DNA from: Paramecium sonneborni
Taxonomy: Eukaryota > Ciliophora > Oligohymenophorea > Peniculida > Parameciidae
Assembly: GCA_905182985.1 (NCBI GenBank)
Contig: CAJJDN010000078.1
Location: 157,453 to 221,452 of the forward strand
Length of the DNA: 64,000 bases
Direction of reading: 5' to 3'
The notes below the pieces were generated by a model, which made no database searches, had not been told where the DNA came from, and was given only the letters and a program-made list of their open reading frames with translations. Made by a program: the position numbers and the translations under genes. Within the stretch, counting starts at the first letter, position 1; each line of letters starts with the position of its first letter. Positions 26,282 through 37,887 of this stretch are shown here, piece after piece.

Positions 26282-27757
26282 TCAATCGAACAATTTCTCT
26301 AAGAATGATTTTTCTTTATTCTATTTCTAAGCTGTTCCAATTTATTATGGTTAAGATGGTTATTAAGGCAATTAACCTTATTGATATGGTCTAGTTCTTC
26401 CTAAATCCTAAGGAATTGATTACTATTATTATTATTGTTATTGTTATTATTATTATGGTACAGATTAAGCAAACTATGATAAATATATAATATATACTTA
26501 AGAGGGTGGTACAGTCTATTGCATTTAAGGATTATATTATGTAGTTTAAGTTAGAGTCTATTATTAGGGTTTAGCTTATTAAGCTCCAAGTGATTGCTAT
26601 CCATAGATAGAATATTAGGGTGCTTGAGCCTAAGGAACAGGAATGGAATATCCTTGAGAAATAGAAGTGGCTGTTTATGGAGGGGGATTAACAGGAGTTT
26701 GTTATTAAGTTTAAACAGTTTAGATTGATTATGCATAATTCATAGGAACAGTCTAGATATTATGATATTTAAATACTTAAGCTATTTATAATTATGGCTA
26801 AGTGGTTTAAATAGTTTGATATTGTTATTATGGTAAATATTGGGTTTAAGGGATGGTTGGTTATAATGCTACCGATTATTAGACTTATGGTTATGTAATA
26901 ATCTCTCTTTATTGAACATATGATTATTAAACAACTGGTTATTAAATGACTTCTTTTGTTTAATATGTCTATTAATATTAGATTGGCTATTAATATGCAA
27001 TAGTTTATTAAGGTTAAACATATTATTAATATTGTTATGTAAATTATTAAGTTTATATTGGAGCATAGGAAGTGGATGTTTATACTTAAGATGATTGATA
27101 TCCGATAGGCTATGATAAATATAAATTATTAATTACTTATTATATTACATTTTATCTCTCAACGGTGTAGTATTCAGTTCTCTCAGCTACTCTTTCAATT
27201 GGAACATATTCAATCTATTTTTCTTAAACAACTTAAGGAATGTATTCTATATCATATTGCACTGCATAATAATCAGTGACTTATTTAGTAATTGGTACTT
27301 GAACTTATCTTCTAACTTCCTCATACTCAGTTACTGTTCTCTCATATGGAATGTATTCAATTCTTGATTATCCCTTTACTACTTGACCTTACTAAGTTTC
27401 AACTGTTTATGATGGTAGTTGTTAAATTTATGATTGTCCAAATATTGGTTGCTGAATTACTTATTATTATTATCCTATTAATCCAGTTTGTTATGGTCCT
27501 ACTAAACCTAATTAAGGTTATCCTATCAATCCTATTTGCGGTTGTCCATATAATGGTTGTGTTTATACATTTTATGGCTGGCCAACTACTTATTAAGGTA
27601 AGTATTGCAATCCTTTTTCCCCAGATGGTTAGCCTTAGTAATTACTCTAAGGAACTTACTATTATCCTAATGTAGGTTATTAGTAAGTAGATTGATCTCG
27701 GTTATAGGATGGCAAATTTGAGGGTGTTGAATATTATTACTATGGTATGTTAGCCAT
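26282..27757 (-). CDS. Alveolin-domain (epiplasmin-like) cortical protein
   Basis: Membrane-skeleton protein of the alveolate cortex (epiplasm in ciliates). Residues about 120-200 carry alveolin-type repeats: IEYIPYERTVTEYEEVRRQV, VTDYYAVQYDIEYIPQVVQE, IEYVPIERVAERTEYYTVER. They are flanked by a Gln/Pro/Gly-rich head (GQPQIGLIGQPQ) and a long Gln/Tyr/Pro tail with a polyQ run written in TAA codons, and the protein ends KSFLEKLFD. It is about 480 residues; a 27-nt in-frame intron may or may not be present near 27105. Only 38 nt separate its stop from the start of the giant membrane protein. The plus strand looks Tyr-rich only because it is antisense to CAA/TAA runs. Confidence 0.85.
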
Positions 27758-27844
27758 AAAAAGATTTTTAATTATTAAATTTTATTTTTTTATTCATATA
27801 TAAATCCAAACTATATTGCAATTAATAAATTACAACTAACCATT

Positions 27845-28282
27845 TCATTTTTTTAACATTTTCTGTATATTTCTTAATTACTACTTATAAATAGTATTCA
27901 ATTGATCTTCACATTACATTGATTATGCTTTTATAGATAATTCTTATAATTCCTATTCATCTAATTAATCCTTCTCTGCATAATAACCGCAAACATCTAC
28001 ATCTCCACCTTCACTTTATAATGTAAATTCTCCATTTATTTTATAATCTATTAAAACTTAAGGCTTGAATTATTATATGCATTTCCAACCTTCTATGTTG
28101 TAAGCGTTGCAATCAAGATATTGTTCAATCTCACTATGCCTAAACCACATAAATTTGTAAGTATCAAATTCCCCTTTATAGTTAGTGTTTACCCATTTTA
28201 TAATTTTACACCCCAGAACATAATTAATTAAATAAATGTCTTTTCGTAATCGAGAAAAATCAAAACATACTTCTGGAATCAT
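27845..28282 (-). CDS. Small hypothetical protein, possible chromo-like fold
   Basis: An intronless frame of up to 145 residues ending in TGA. The N-terminal half (NYVLGCKIIKW ... YKFMWFRHSEIEQYLDCNAYNIEGWKCIQQF) faintly recalls a chromodomain, with the aromatic and Trp positions roughly in place, and the C-terminal half is acidic, Gln-rich and helical. I would not assign function on this. The furthest upstream ATG overlaps the first 47 nt of the plus-strand gene at 28236, so the real start may be internal (ATG at 28150). Confidence 0.4.
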
Positions 28283-29075
28283 GAAAGATGATTTTGATCT
28301 GAGGGATATTAATGAACCAGAAGAATTAGGTTTAGATCAAAAAATGGATTCACTACTTAGCAAATAAAAATATCACTTTAAACGTGAGATTTCTTACAAA
28401 AGACATCATATTCTTAATCTTATTACTGAACAACAATCCTCATCTAATAAACCCACTTAACCATCTTAATAATAATCTTTAATTTCCAATAATACCTCCT
28501 CATTACAAGATGCCATCCCTAAAATACTACTAGATCAAGGAGATGATATAAAAGAGCATTAATAAACACTATCTAAGTTCTCTAAATTAAATAAAGATGC
28601 TCTATCCCCCTCTGTACCTCACAGATTCACTTCAAAAAAAAGATCTTAATTTTCCTATTATTCTAATGATTCTTACAATTCTAATTTAGAATTACATCTT
28701 GGATAAAAATAAGATTCTAATAATCAACTCTCAGAAACAAGAAAAGATAGATCAAAATTAGTGAGCAACACTGTAAATCAATATAATCAACAATACTTAT
28801 TAAGACAATCTAGAAACAAAATCAATAAGATTAAAAAAAATAATCCTTAATCCTCTTTACTCCAATTAGAATTATCTGACAAATCAAGATCTTAAAGTTC
28901 CATCGCTACTCCTAAAAGCATTTTGAAAAATCCCTCATCTCTTAATTCCAGTAGGCAGAGTTTTTGCAGTTTGCAACTCGGTAGTTAACTTAATACATAA
29001 TCACCATCTTAATCTCGTAGAGTTAAGTTCTGTTTGACTAAATAATAAGCAAGAAGAGAGAATATTCCATGTTGA
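28236..29075 (+). CDS. Ser/Gln/Asn-rich basic protein with C-terminal RVxF motif
   Basis: Intronless gene of 280 codons. It starts MSFRNREKSKHTSG and is low-complexity, rich in Ser, Asn, Gln and Lys, with no globular domain I recognise. Close to the C-terminus it reads SRRVKFCLTKQQ, which fits the [RK]-V-x-[FW] docking motif for protein phosphatase 1. The Ser-rich context is typical of PP1 regulators but also of many disordered proteins. The start is the first ATG in frame and is supported by the preceding A-rich leader. Function is unproven. Confidence 0.65.
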
Positions 29076-29309
29076 AATACTAATATCAATGATTATACTT
29101 AAAATCATTATTTCAAATTTTAGTTTATTTACTTTGTTTTATTAAAAATACTCCTCGTTTCTCTGCAATCTTTTTATTAATTAAGAACAATAAAATTTAA
29201 TTATTTCTTTTTATCAAATACTGTAAATTGACTTAAATCAATATCATTCCATAATTCCAACTCCATATAACTTAATTATTAAATATAATACTTTTTCATC
29301 AATATTATA

Positions 29310-29652
29310 ATGAACTGCAAATCAGAACAACAAAATAGATTTTACTATAACAATCAAGATATTTCTAAACTTAAACTTCTAGAACGAAATACATCTGATA
29401 TTGAATCTCCATATTTTAATGGAGATAATCTATTTATAAATGAAGAAAAACTTAAACATTGATCAGAATCATTCCCTATAATGCCTATCCTAAAAACACT
29501 GTCATTGCCAAATATATAATGGAATTATAGATGATTCTAAAACTGACGCAATTAAGTGTAATTTTTCATAATAATCCAAATATTTAACTTTTGAAAACCA
29601 AGTAAAAAAGCAAATATCAGAAGGTTTAAATATATAGGAAATTAAAAATTGA
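29310..29652 (+). pseudogene. Short hypothetical gene with a 1-nt frameshift
   Basis: A frame from ATG 29310 (MNCKSEQQNRFYYNNQDISK) ends at TGA 29460-29462. A one-base shift at that point continues with protein-like sequence (GIIDDSKTDAIKCNF ... YLTFENQVKKQISEG) to TGA 29650. The two halves together give about 113 residues with normal composition. No intron boundary lies at the junction. It is either a sequencing error or a recent pseudogene. I do not know the family. Confidence 0.4.
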
Positions 29653-30345
29653 AATTTACTTTTTGATTATTCTGATGACAAGAAATGATTTGATATTTTA
29701 TTATTATTTTAACTTTTCATTTGATGCAAAAATGATCAGTTCTCGATTTCTAATTGAATATTTTTGATTTTTATGTAATTTATCTTCTTGAAATTTAAAT
29801 TTTCATTATTTTTTTAATTTATACATTTCAATGACTTTATAAATATATCTAACTATCAAAATAACATCAATAAATGCCAAGAAAATAATACTTAATTATA
29901 GGAGGAAATCATCTATTCTCAGAGAAGTACTACTAAAGATATATATTGATCTTTTCAAATAAAAAAATGATTATATATTAAAATAATATATATATGTGTT
30001 ATCCGCATTATCATTATTATTAACTAAATTATTAAGTGTATTTTTCAAAGATTCTTAAAAGTCACTAATAATAAGTAAAGTAATCTCATTATTTATAGGT
30101 TCATCCGAATTTAATAAAGTAAATCTATTTGATATTCAAAACCAAATTAAATTATTTATCCTTGAATTATTATAAGTATAATGTTCGGAAATTTTTTACT
30201 TATCAAGGAAAATTAATGTACAAGTGAAGAGAAGAGAAATTTAAATGGAAATCTGCTATTTATTGTATTTTCAAATCATCCTTTATGTTAATGTATAATT
30301 CCCCTTTGATTTATTATTGTATATTATTATTGATATAATTTTATT
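29653..30345. other. Spacer, no gene seen
   Basis: About 690 nt of AT-rich sequence before the ribokinase stop codon. No recognisable coding segment on either strand. Confidence 0.45.
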
Positions 30346-31527
30346 TCATGGGAAATATTTCTTGATAAAACTGTCAACTGTCTCAAACTTTGGCATTGAT
30401 GGCATAGCTCCATGTTTAGTAATGCACAAAAATGCTGATGCACTTCCAAAATGCATAGCTTTATAGAACAATTTCTTTTGTGTTTCAATATCAATTTTTC
30501 TCAAAGCTTAGAATTTATAATAAAATCATACTAGAAATTTTAGCAGGACCAAATTCTATTAAAGATCTGTAAAATGATACTGTAAAGGCAGAAGTAAAAC
30601 AATCTCCAGCTCCAACAGTATCAACAATTTTATAATCTTCTAAAATACTTGGATCTATTTTTAATATAAAAATATACTTAATTATGTTACTGTTTAACAT
30701 CTAACATTGAATTATTTAGTTACAAGCATACTTCCATTTGAACCTAATTTTAATAGAACAATTAAATCTGGAAAACGAGTGAATACTTTTTCATGAATAG
30801 TTTTAGAAAGAAACCTAAAAATATATAAAATAAATTATTACTCTTCAGCATTTTAATCTGCATCCATATTTAGATCTTCTCCTAAGATGCGTTCTAATTC
30901 TGTTTCATTTGGACTTACAATAGTTAAATTTTCAAGGAAATCACTTTTTAATTTCTCTGCTTTTCCTCCACAATCTAACACTGTAATTTTATCATTTTAT
31001 GCCATCTATGTATTATTTTAAAATTTAAAACATATTTTGCAGCCAAAATATTGATTGACTATGGTACTTCCATTTGTAATTACAATAAATCTGATTATTC
31101 AATTGCTTATTAATATTCTAATGGTAAGATATCTAATGTGTCATAAAAACCATTTGCTCCTGCAACTATAATTATCAGATTTTCTCCTTTATTATTTAAA
31201 AGAATAATAGCCTATCCAGTTTATTCATCTACTTTTCTTAAGGCACCTAAATCTACTCCTGCTAAAGTCATTTCTTTCATTAATAATTAGCCTAATTCAT
31301 CTTTTCCAATTTGACCTGCAAAAATAATCTTTGAATTAAGCAAGGCTGATGCAACTGCTTGATTTGCTCCCTTACCTCCATTTTTTAAATAGGATTTCTA
31401 ATACAATTAGAATCTTTTATACCTTAGAAGCTATAGTTTCTCCTTCTTTAGGAAAGTTTTCAACTTCAAGGAAATGATCAGAATTAGCACTTCCTAATAC
31501 ACAGATCTAGTATTGAGATTATTGCAT
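30346..31527 (-). CDS. Ribokinase (PfkB family)
   Basis: Phosphorylates ribose at O5 with ATP so it can enter the pentose phosphate pathway. The N-terminal PfkB signature reads GSANSDHFLEVENFPKEGET followed by NGGKGANQAVASALL. The nucleotide-binding and catalytic signature near the C-terminus is VDTVGAGDCFTSAF with the catalytic Asp. In between are GQIGKDELGQLLMKEM and ivSPNETELERILG, both typical of ribokinase. Introns of about 25 nt interrupt it, including one in the first codons of the GGKGAN block and one after GPAKIS. It ends in PSMPKFETVDSF, the ribokinase-type tail. Its ATG is 12 nt from the kinesin stop codon. Confidence 0.92.
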
Positions 31528-31539
31528 ATATAAAATAAA

Positions 31540-33585
31540 TCACTTTTATTATCTTAATTACGCACTTTCGTCATGCTAATTACATACTTTTTATAATTTT
31601 TTTTATTGTTCTATTGGTTCAAAATTCTTAATTGGTAAATTCGTTATCTATTTCACTTTTTAACCATATTGTAATGAACTTAATGATTCATCTAGGTTTA
31701 TAAATGAAGGTGATATATTTATAATCATTATAGTTTTTGACTAAAATTATAAAATTATTATGATACATTGCCTCCCAATGAATCTCTCATTAAATATGTA
31801 AGTTTGCTGTTTCTATAAGGAATAAAATTACTCTTTGTTGAAAGTGCAATCATAACATCATTAAGAGCTGAAAGACTTTTATTTATATATTTAGCTTCAT
31901 CTAATTGATTTTGCTTTAGTTTTGATTTGTTACATCTTTCTGAACCAGCTAAATCAATTAAATTTACACGACTAATAAATTTCTAATAATCAATAATCAA
32001 ATATACTTATTATGTGATTTTATTAAATGTTTCAATTACGAGTTAAGTGCACATATGAGATCTTGAACTTGAATCATTCATTTCAGTCAAACCTTGTTTT
32101 CTTTTAGAAGATGCAAACTCAATCAAATTCATTAGTTCATGCATATTTTGAACTTTTATATTTGTTAAATTTTAAACAAAAACTTGCCCATTTAAATTCT
32201 CCTTCAGTTCCAAAGATTAAGTACTTTATTGATCATTTAATAAATCAATAATATTCTCTTTGTAAATTTCAAGAGAATTAACTATAATCTAACATTCTAG
32301 ATTGTTTTTTCTAATATAAGAATAAATGTCATCTATTAAATTAGGTATTACTCCAGGTTATTATTTTGTACCAAACATAGTGTATGTCTTACCACTACCT
32401 GTTTAACCATAAGCAAAAATACACAAATTAAAACCATGGAAAATGGCTTAAAGAGATTATTATATTTCTTCATACATATCCTTCTAAGTAGATTACTGAT
32501 TAAAACATATATCAAAATTGAAAAGCTTTTATTTTAGTGAGATATGCTATTCATCTATAAATTAGACTTCACAATCTAATTTATATTTTAATTAATACCT
32601 TTTAATTTATCTAAACTATTTGATGGTCTTACTCTACAGTAAACCTTTACCTTGCCTTTTAAATCTTCTAATTAAAAGCTCAATTTTTTAATTTCATTAG
32701 TTTTTTATTTTAATAATTCTTATAATTAAGATATTTATGCTGCCTCCATCAAATTGCATTAAATACCCATATTTTTACAATCTGTACTATCTTAAATGAT
32801 AGTACTACGATCATTCAATTGCTTCTTTAATATCGTATATTAATAAAACTTTGTACTAATAGATTATTTATCATTAATAGAAGGTGGCCTACCTTCCTTC
32901 TTTAAAAATTCATCTTACCATTAAGTGATTTCACGTTTAATTAGGTCCTTCTATTTCTTTAAGTTGTTTATTGGATCTTAAATAATTTTCAGCATCATTC
33001 TTTATCCTTTATTCTTATTTGACATTATACTCTATTCTCCTTCAGTTTATCCTACGCTCTCTAAAGTATGACTATCCTAAATTTATTCATTTATTTAATA
33101 CTTTAAATAAACTATCCTATTTCTAATTAAAAGAGGTTTATAAAAATGAAGTAGCCACAGTAGTTGAGTAACCTTATTGAGTGCTTTTCAATTTATCACT
33201 TAAATCAACAATCTCTTATTTCTACTAACTTAATTCAATTTAGAAAACCATTTAATTTAACTTTATCTCTACTTCTAACTGATTAACTCTTTCCTCATAA
33301 TTCGATCTGCATGACTCTAACTACAATAACCTATGAAATTGCTACTTATAGTTCACACTCTTAAATAATCAATTCCTATTATTGTAACTACTCACACTTT
33401 CTTTATAATTGACTTTACAGTTCTTAAATCAAAAATTTATACTCTTCTTTCTCTCGAATCAGTTGTTTAATCTACTAAATAAATTATTTGTTCATCATTT
33501 TTAATTGCTTTACGAATTCTAATACTTCTTCCTAATCCATAAGTATTTAAGTATCATCTATATTCTCTTTATTCGAATAACTCAT
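31540..33585 (-). CDS. C-terminal motor kinesin (kinesin-14)
   Basis: Microtubule motor, expected to walk toward minus ends. The first roughly 320 residues are coiled coil ([13 protein letters not shown]... then Gln/Glu/Lys-rich). The neck [13 protein letters not shown] directly precedes the motor, which is the hallmark of kinesin-14. Motor motifs: P-loop [15 protein letters not shown], switch [13 protein letters not shown], switch [13 protein letters not shown], then [11 protein letters not shown] and [18 protein letters not shown]. Several short introns are present, including 26 nt right after LGGN. A short tail after the motor ends the protein. Its stop codon is only 12 nt upstream of the ribokinase ATG, so this gene's 3' end must serve as the ribokinase promoter. 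Confidence 0.93.
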
Positions 33586-33631
33586 CACTTAATTTAAAAA
33601 ACAAAAAAATGTTATAGTTAATTAATTATTT

Positions 33632-34244
33632 ATGTTAAAAGCACTCTCTACATTCTATCTAAATCGATAGACACCAATTGCTTAATTTGCTAAATAAATC
33701 ACATTCGAAAAATGGAATGTCATCAAAGGCGATAAAGTTGTTATAGTCTCAGGAAAGGATTAAGGAAAAACAGGAACAGTTTTAAGAGTTTATCGTCTAT
33801 CAAATGAAGTGCTTGTTCAAGGGATCAATTAAAAATTCAAAAGAAAATCTTTATTAGATGATCCATCTGGATCTGGTATTCAATAAATTACAAGACCTAT
33901 TCATCTAAGTAAAGTTGCACTTATTGATCCTGAAAAAGGAAAACCAACTAAAGTATACATTTACGATAAAATTTTCAAAATAGGTTTAAAGAGGATTTTT
34001 AGAGGATGGTACACCAGTGAGAGTATCAAAATTAAGTGGATCTATTATTCCAAAAATTGTAGATCCAGCTAAATCACCAGCACATAGACATAAGAATAAG
34101 GTGGATGGAATAAAAGATACATCACCTGCTCTTGCTTTATAAATCACTTATAAAGGAGAAGATTTTTCTGCAATTAAAGCTGAATTTGAATAATTCATTG
34201 CTGAAAAAGAAAGAAAGGAATAATTGTTGTGGTTTGATAAGTGA
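33632..34244 (+). CDS. Mitochondrial ribosomal protein uL24m
   Basis: Bacterial-type large-subunit ribosomal protein L24, which starts assembly of the large subunit, here in the mitochondrion. The KOW domain is clear: WNVIKGDKVVIVSGKDQGKTG followed by TVLRVYR...VLVQGINQKFKRK and RPIHLSKVALIDPEKGKPTKV. The N-terminus (MLKALSTFYLNRQTPIAQFA) looks like a mitochondrial presequence. A 31-nt intron after KPTK leaves exactly 194 codons including stop. It lies 46 nt from the divergent kinesin start and 14 nt before the next plus-strand gene. Confidence 0.88.
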
Positions 34245-34258
34245 ATATTAAATATATA

Positions 34259-35137
34259 ATGAATAATGATAAAAAAAATGAGAAAAAACCTACTAAATAA
34301 GTTGAAAAGAGTTCTACAACTAATAATCAATAAATTTAGAGTAAACTCTTAGGAACAAATGTTAATGAAATAAATATTGAAAAATTTCGTGATCTCAAGT
34401 AAACTTAAAATTTCAATATACAAGGCAAACTCAATCCATGTAAAAAAACTATTTACTAATTTAGAAATCATAAAAACTGTATCTAATAAATTTGGTCTCG
34501 ATATTGTATTTGTTTTAGATTTAAGTAATTAGAAAATTGGTAATATTGATTGTTTAACAGAATGCATTCATTTAGTATAATTGAACCTACAGAATAATTC
34601 AATTAGGTAAAAAATTTTTTATTTCAAAGTGATATTTCCCCATTGAAAGTTATGAAAGATCTAGCTTTTTTGAATATTTCCAATAATCAAATTACACAAT
34701 TAGATTTAGGTGAACTATCTTCCCTTTAAAACTTATAAGCTAAAGGAAATTTTATAAAAAGTGTGAAAGCAATAGAGTATTTAGATCGTATAAGAGTCCT
34801 GAGAACACTCTATTTATAATGTCCATCAGGAGATCAGAAAAATCCTATTTGTGATCTTAACAATTATAGGAATGTGATATTTAATACAATAAAGACACTT
34901 TAAAGACTTGATGGTTATACTAGAGAATAAGAATACAACACTGGATAAGAATTATAAAAGGAGCAGGTTTAGGTTAAAATTGAGATTCCTAATACTGGTC
35001 CTTGGTATGTTTAATAATTCCCAAAAGTTGACAATCCTTCATCTATACAATTAGATGATAAAGGAGTTAAATAATCTATAGATGAAACAAAAAAGTTAAT
35101 CAGCAATATTGAAATGAAATTGGCTTTATTAAATTGA
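34259..35137 (+). CDS. Leucine-rich-repeat protein (SDS22/LRRC-like)
   Basis: Small LRR protein of 276 residues, probably a protein-interaction module. Repeats read IVFVLDLSNQKIGNIDCLTE, LVQLNLQNNSIRDISPLK, LAFLNISNNQITQLDLG and a final NYRNVIFNTIKTLQRLDGY, the LRR-cap segment typical of ciliary and SDS22-like LRR proteins. The N-terminal 45 residues are Lys/Asn/Gln-rich. Introns of 25 and 23 nt leave exactly 277 codons. It starts 14 nt after the uL24m stop. A ciliary role is common for this type, but nothing here proves it. Confidence 0.82.
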
Positions 35138-35159
35138 ATTAATTAATATTTTATATATA

Positions 35160-35673
35160 ATGTGGCTTAGATTATCATATTTATCATTTAGATCATGTTT
35201 TAATAAGAAAATGGTGAATGGAAGATTTTTTGGTCCAGATATTTCAGGAAGATATAAGGGTCTTTTAAGAAAATAATTTTATTTTCACGGACTCCCATGG
35301 ATATATGATTAACCCAAAAATAGAGAATTGAGTCCTTATCATAGGAAACCTAAAGGGCATAAACGTGAGAGGACAAGAGAATAGAGGTATCATTATCAAA
35401 TTAATTTAGAATTGAAAAAATAAAAAAGAATTTAATGAATTATGCTGAAGAAGAATTTAAATTTAGATAAGAAAGATTAAATAAAAGACCTTCACGTGGT
35501 TTGGATATGTAATGGATATTGTTTACAATAGGATTGTATAGAAAATGATTCCATCTTGGATTCATCCTAAAACAGCTGCCTAATTGTAGAGTACTAAGCA
35601 ATTGTTGTTAATGAAAAGAGGTAGGTAACCAAAATAAGAGGAAGAATACAAAACTGATCAACATGATTTTTGA
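35160..35673 (+). CDS. Small basic, probably mitochondrial protein
   Basis: 155 residues, strongly basic. It starts MWLRLSYLSFRSCFNKKMV, a likely mitochondrial presequence, followed by FFGPDISGRYKGLLRKQFYF, HGLPWIYDQPKNRELS and a Lys/Arg-rich helix (KPKGHKRERTREQRIEKIKK). The composition and its place right after uL24m and an LRR gene suggest a mitoribosomal subunit, but I cannot name it. Two 23-nt introns, one in EQR|IEK and one in GLDM|IVQ, leave exactly 156 codons. It follows the previous stop by 22 nt. Confidence 0.65.
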
Positions 35674-35740
35674 TAATATGAACAATAATAAATATATTAA
35701 ATTATAATTATGGATATTGAGATCATCAAAAATAAATTTT

Positions 35741-36126
35741 ATGGCAATTCCAATTTTATTTTAGAGTAATTCTTATTTGAAGTATTCATATTAACATATT
35801 ATTTTGAAAGCTGTTATAAATAGTATCGTTAAATTATGCAAATCAAAATAAAATTTAGAATATCGATAATGTCTAAAAGAATAGAATAAATACAGATATG
35901 ATTTTAGAGATAAACTAAATGATTACTTTAATAATTAGCAATAAGTATTAAGTTTTGAAGACTTTACTAGTAATTGTACGAAAGAATGAAATAGTAATGT
36001 ATGAACAAAAATGATGAAGAATTAATTTAATGTTTTATGGATTCAAAAATTGATTAAAAAGAAATTAATAATAAAATGTAAGAATTCAAAGAATAGAGAA
36101 GAAAAATCACTAAAAATTTGATCTGA
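35741..36126 (+). CDS. Small twin-cysteine (CX10C) protein with a 1-nt frameshift
   Basis: A frame starting MAIPILFQSNSYLK runs to TGA at about 35985. Dropping to the other frame there, as one added A would do in the AAAGAATGAAA run, continues as KQQCMNKNDEELIQCFMDSK to TGA 36124. Read this way the cysteines are spaced C-x10-C ... C-x7-C-x10-C, close to the twin CX9C proteins of the mitochondrial intermembrane space. The first block is LCKSKQNLEYRQC. It is the fourth co-oriented small gene in a row. The frameshift may be a sequencing error in an A-run, and the family link is tentative. Confidence 0.5.
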
Positions 36127-36140
36127 TAATGTGTAATATA

Positions 36141-37210
36141 TCATAAACAACTTAATGTTAATGTATGGTTTTTATCTACAAATGGACTTGAACCATTTGC
36201 AATTAGAATATAACTTTTTTTATAACAAATTATGTTAAACTGCAATATAACCTCAGATGATGTTTGAAGATTTAGTTTTGAATTCATTTGTTCAATTTAT
36301 CTGTTACCTTTAGTCAAATAAATCTATTCTGGATTATATTTTTAAAATTTTTTTGGTAAAGACACATTTTGTAATAATCAGAAATTGGCCTTATTTCATC
36401 ATCATTTCTTGAAATTGAATTCCAAATTTCTAAGTGATTCTTATGCAAACTAATAATTTATTACTCATCTTCCAAATATAATATCTAATTAAATTTAGCA
36501 AAAATAGAAATGCATCATTAACATATGATAACTCTTAGTTTGCTGCTTTAAAACTGAGTATAGATTAGAATGAATAAGTTGAATTAGCTTAAAATAAATA
36601 AAAAAAAATTAATCTTACATCAAATTCCTATAATTCCAATATCTGATTCAATAGCTAAAAAATTCTGTCCAATAATAGCCAAACAAGTTATTTTTACATC
36701 TTTGATAGGTAAATATTTTCACTGATTGATTGGGTTGTGTCGATTTCTCTTTTTTTTAGAGTTAATTCATTAATACTCAATAATATTGTTTTCGTGCTGT
36801 AAATCAATAAAGTATAATCTAGAACCAAATGCAACTATTAGATTTTCATTACTGTATCGGATGAATTCAATATCTTTTTAGAAAGATAACTTTAGATTAA
36901 ATATGTTAAAATTACAATTAAGAAAGAAGCACTTAAATCTGTGTCTATAATTTGATTTGAAGAGATTAAAGTTTGCATTTAAACTTAATACAACTTATTA
37001 GAAATTGCACAATAAAGGCTTTCTTGAATAATTATTATTTATTATATTGATTCCTTAAATAGTGGAAATTTATAAGAAGTTTTCCTGCGTTCGACTACTA
37101 TTTTCTAATAGAATGTTTTTAAAATTCCAAAAATAAAGCATTCCTGCGATAGTCGCACCAATAACATATTTTTGATCATTGGTAATCGCAATTGAATTAA
37201 TAATAAACAT
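36141..37210 (-). CDS. WD40-repeat protein with an in-frame TGA
   Basis: A WD40 propeller protein of about 310 residues with no recognised partner. Blades include AITNDQKYVIGATIAGMLYF followed by WN, IRYSNENLIVAFGSRLYFID, ITCLAIIGQNFLAIESDIGI and NHLEIWNS, and it ends KNHTLTLSCL. Introns of 28, 23, 31 and perhaps 35 nt link the blades. At 36620-36622 the frame has TGA where a blade-ending Trp is expected (IGI-stop-S), so it is a nonsense mutation, a sequencing error, or a sign that the copy is dead. Its last 100 nt face the twin-Cys gene tail to tail, 14 nt apart. Confidence 0.6.
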
Positions 37211-37886
37211 TTATATTAATATATTTTTAGTCATATAGTAATTATTATATTTTTGATATCAAAATCCTTTAAGCATGTTATAGTGATTAAGCTTTTTAAC
37301 TCTTTAATTTTATCTTAACTTTGATGATGTGTTGATAAATGATTATAATGTAATATTTCACACATATTTAAATTTTGGAACTTGAAGGGGGGAAATTTGA
37401 TTAGAAAAAAAGCATTTTTAATTATAGATATGGACTTTCATTAGTAGGACAGCGATTTATTAACATCAAAACTAACCAATCAAAAGGCATAAGAATTGGT
37501 TTCTTAAGGTTTAGGCGTATAAGAACAAAGTGATTGCAGCTATTCTTCTTAGCATTCTTGTTCTGTAATTAATACAGACTTAATTTTGATAGAGTGAACA
37601 CAATAGTAACAGGAACATCAATTTAAATAAGAGTTCATTTAAGAAAGTTAGTAAAAGCACTATGGATCTATAGAACTTGACAAGCAAACATGCATATATT
37701 TGTGCTTAATATAATTTTCTAGGCTATTGTTTATAAGAACATTGCAAGTATTCTTTAAAAAATTACTTTTAGGAAAAGACATGTTTTTATTTCTGAAAAA
37801 GATGGATTAAGTGAGCTCATATCAGATAACATTGATCTCATTGATAGTCTCACTAGTAGTGGAAAAAAACTCAAATTGTCTCAATC
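36708..37886. repeat. First copy of a 1179-nt duplication at a scaffold join
   Basis: The 1179 nt here recur immediately after a single N at 37887 (second copy 37888-39066, offset 1180). All compared stretches are identical. The copy boundaries fall inside genes, not at any biological border. This is the signature of two overlapping contigs that were abutted without merging. Confidence 0.95.
37430..37886 (+). pseudogene. Truncated first copy of the CCCH zinc-finger gene (assembly artefact)
   Basis: Identical to the first 457 nt of the gene at 38610, cut off by the N at 37887. It reads from MDFHQQDSDLLTSK through the CCCH finger and stops mid-codon. It should be collapsed with the full copy. 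Confidence 0.9.
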
Positions 37887-37887
37887 N

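Noticed and set aside
27346..27675. 109-residue very hydrophobic plus-strand frame
   Set aside because: Same antisense effect; Leu/Ile runs mirror TAA/CAA glutamine codons of the alveolin tail and head.
26300..27700. Tyr/Gly/Cys-rich plus-strand frames that look like repetitive structural proteins
   Set aside because: They are the antisense of the Gln/Pro-rich alveolin gene. The minus strand is open throughout, has alveolin repeats and proper ends.
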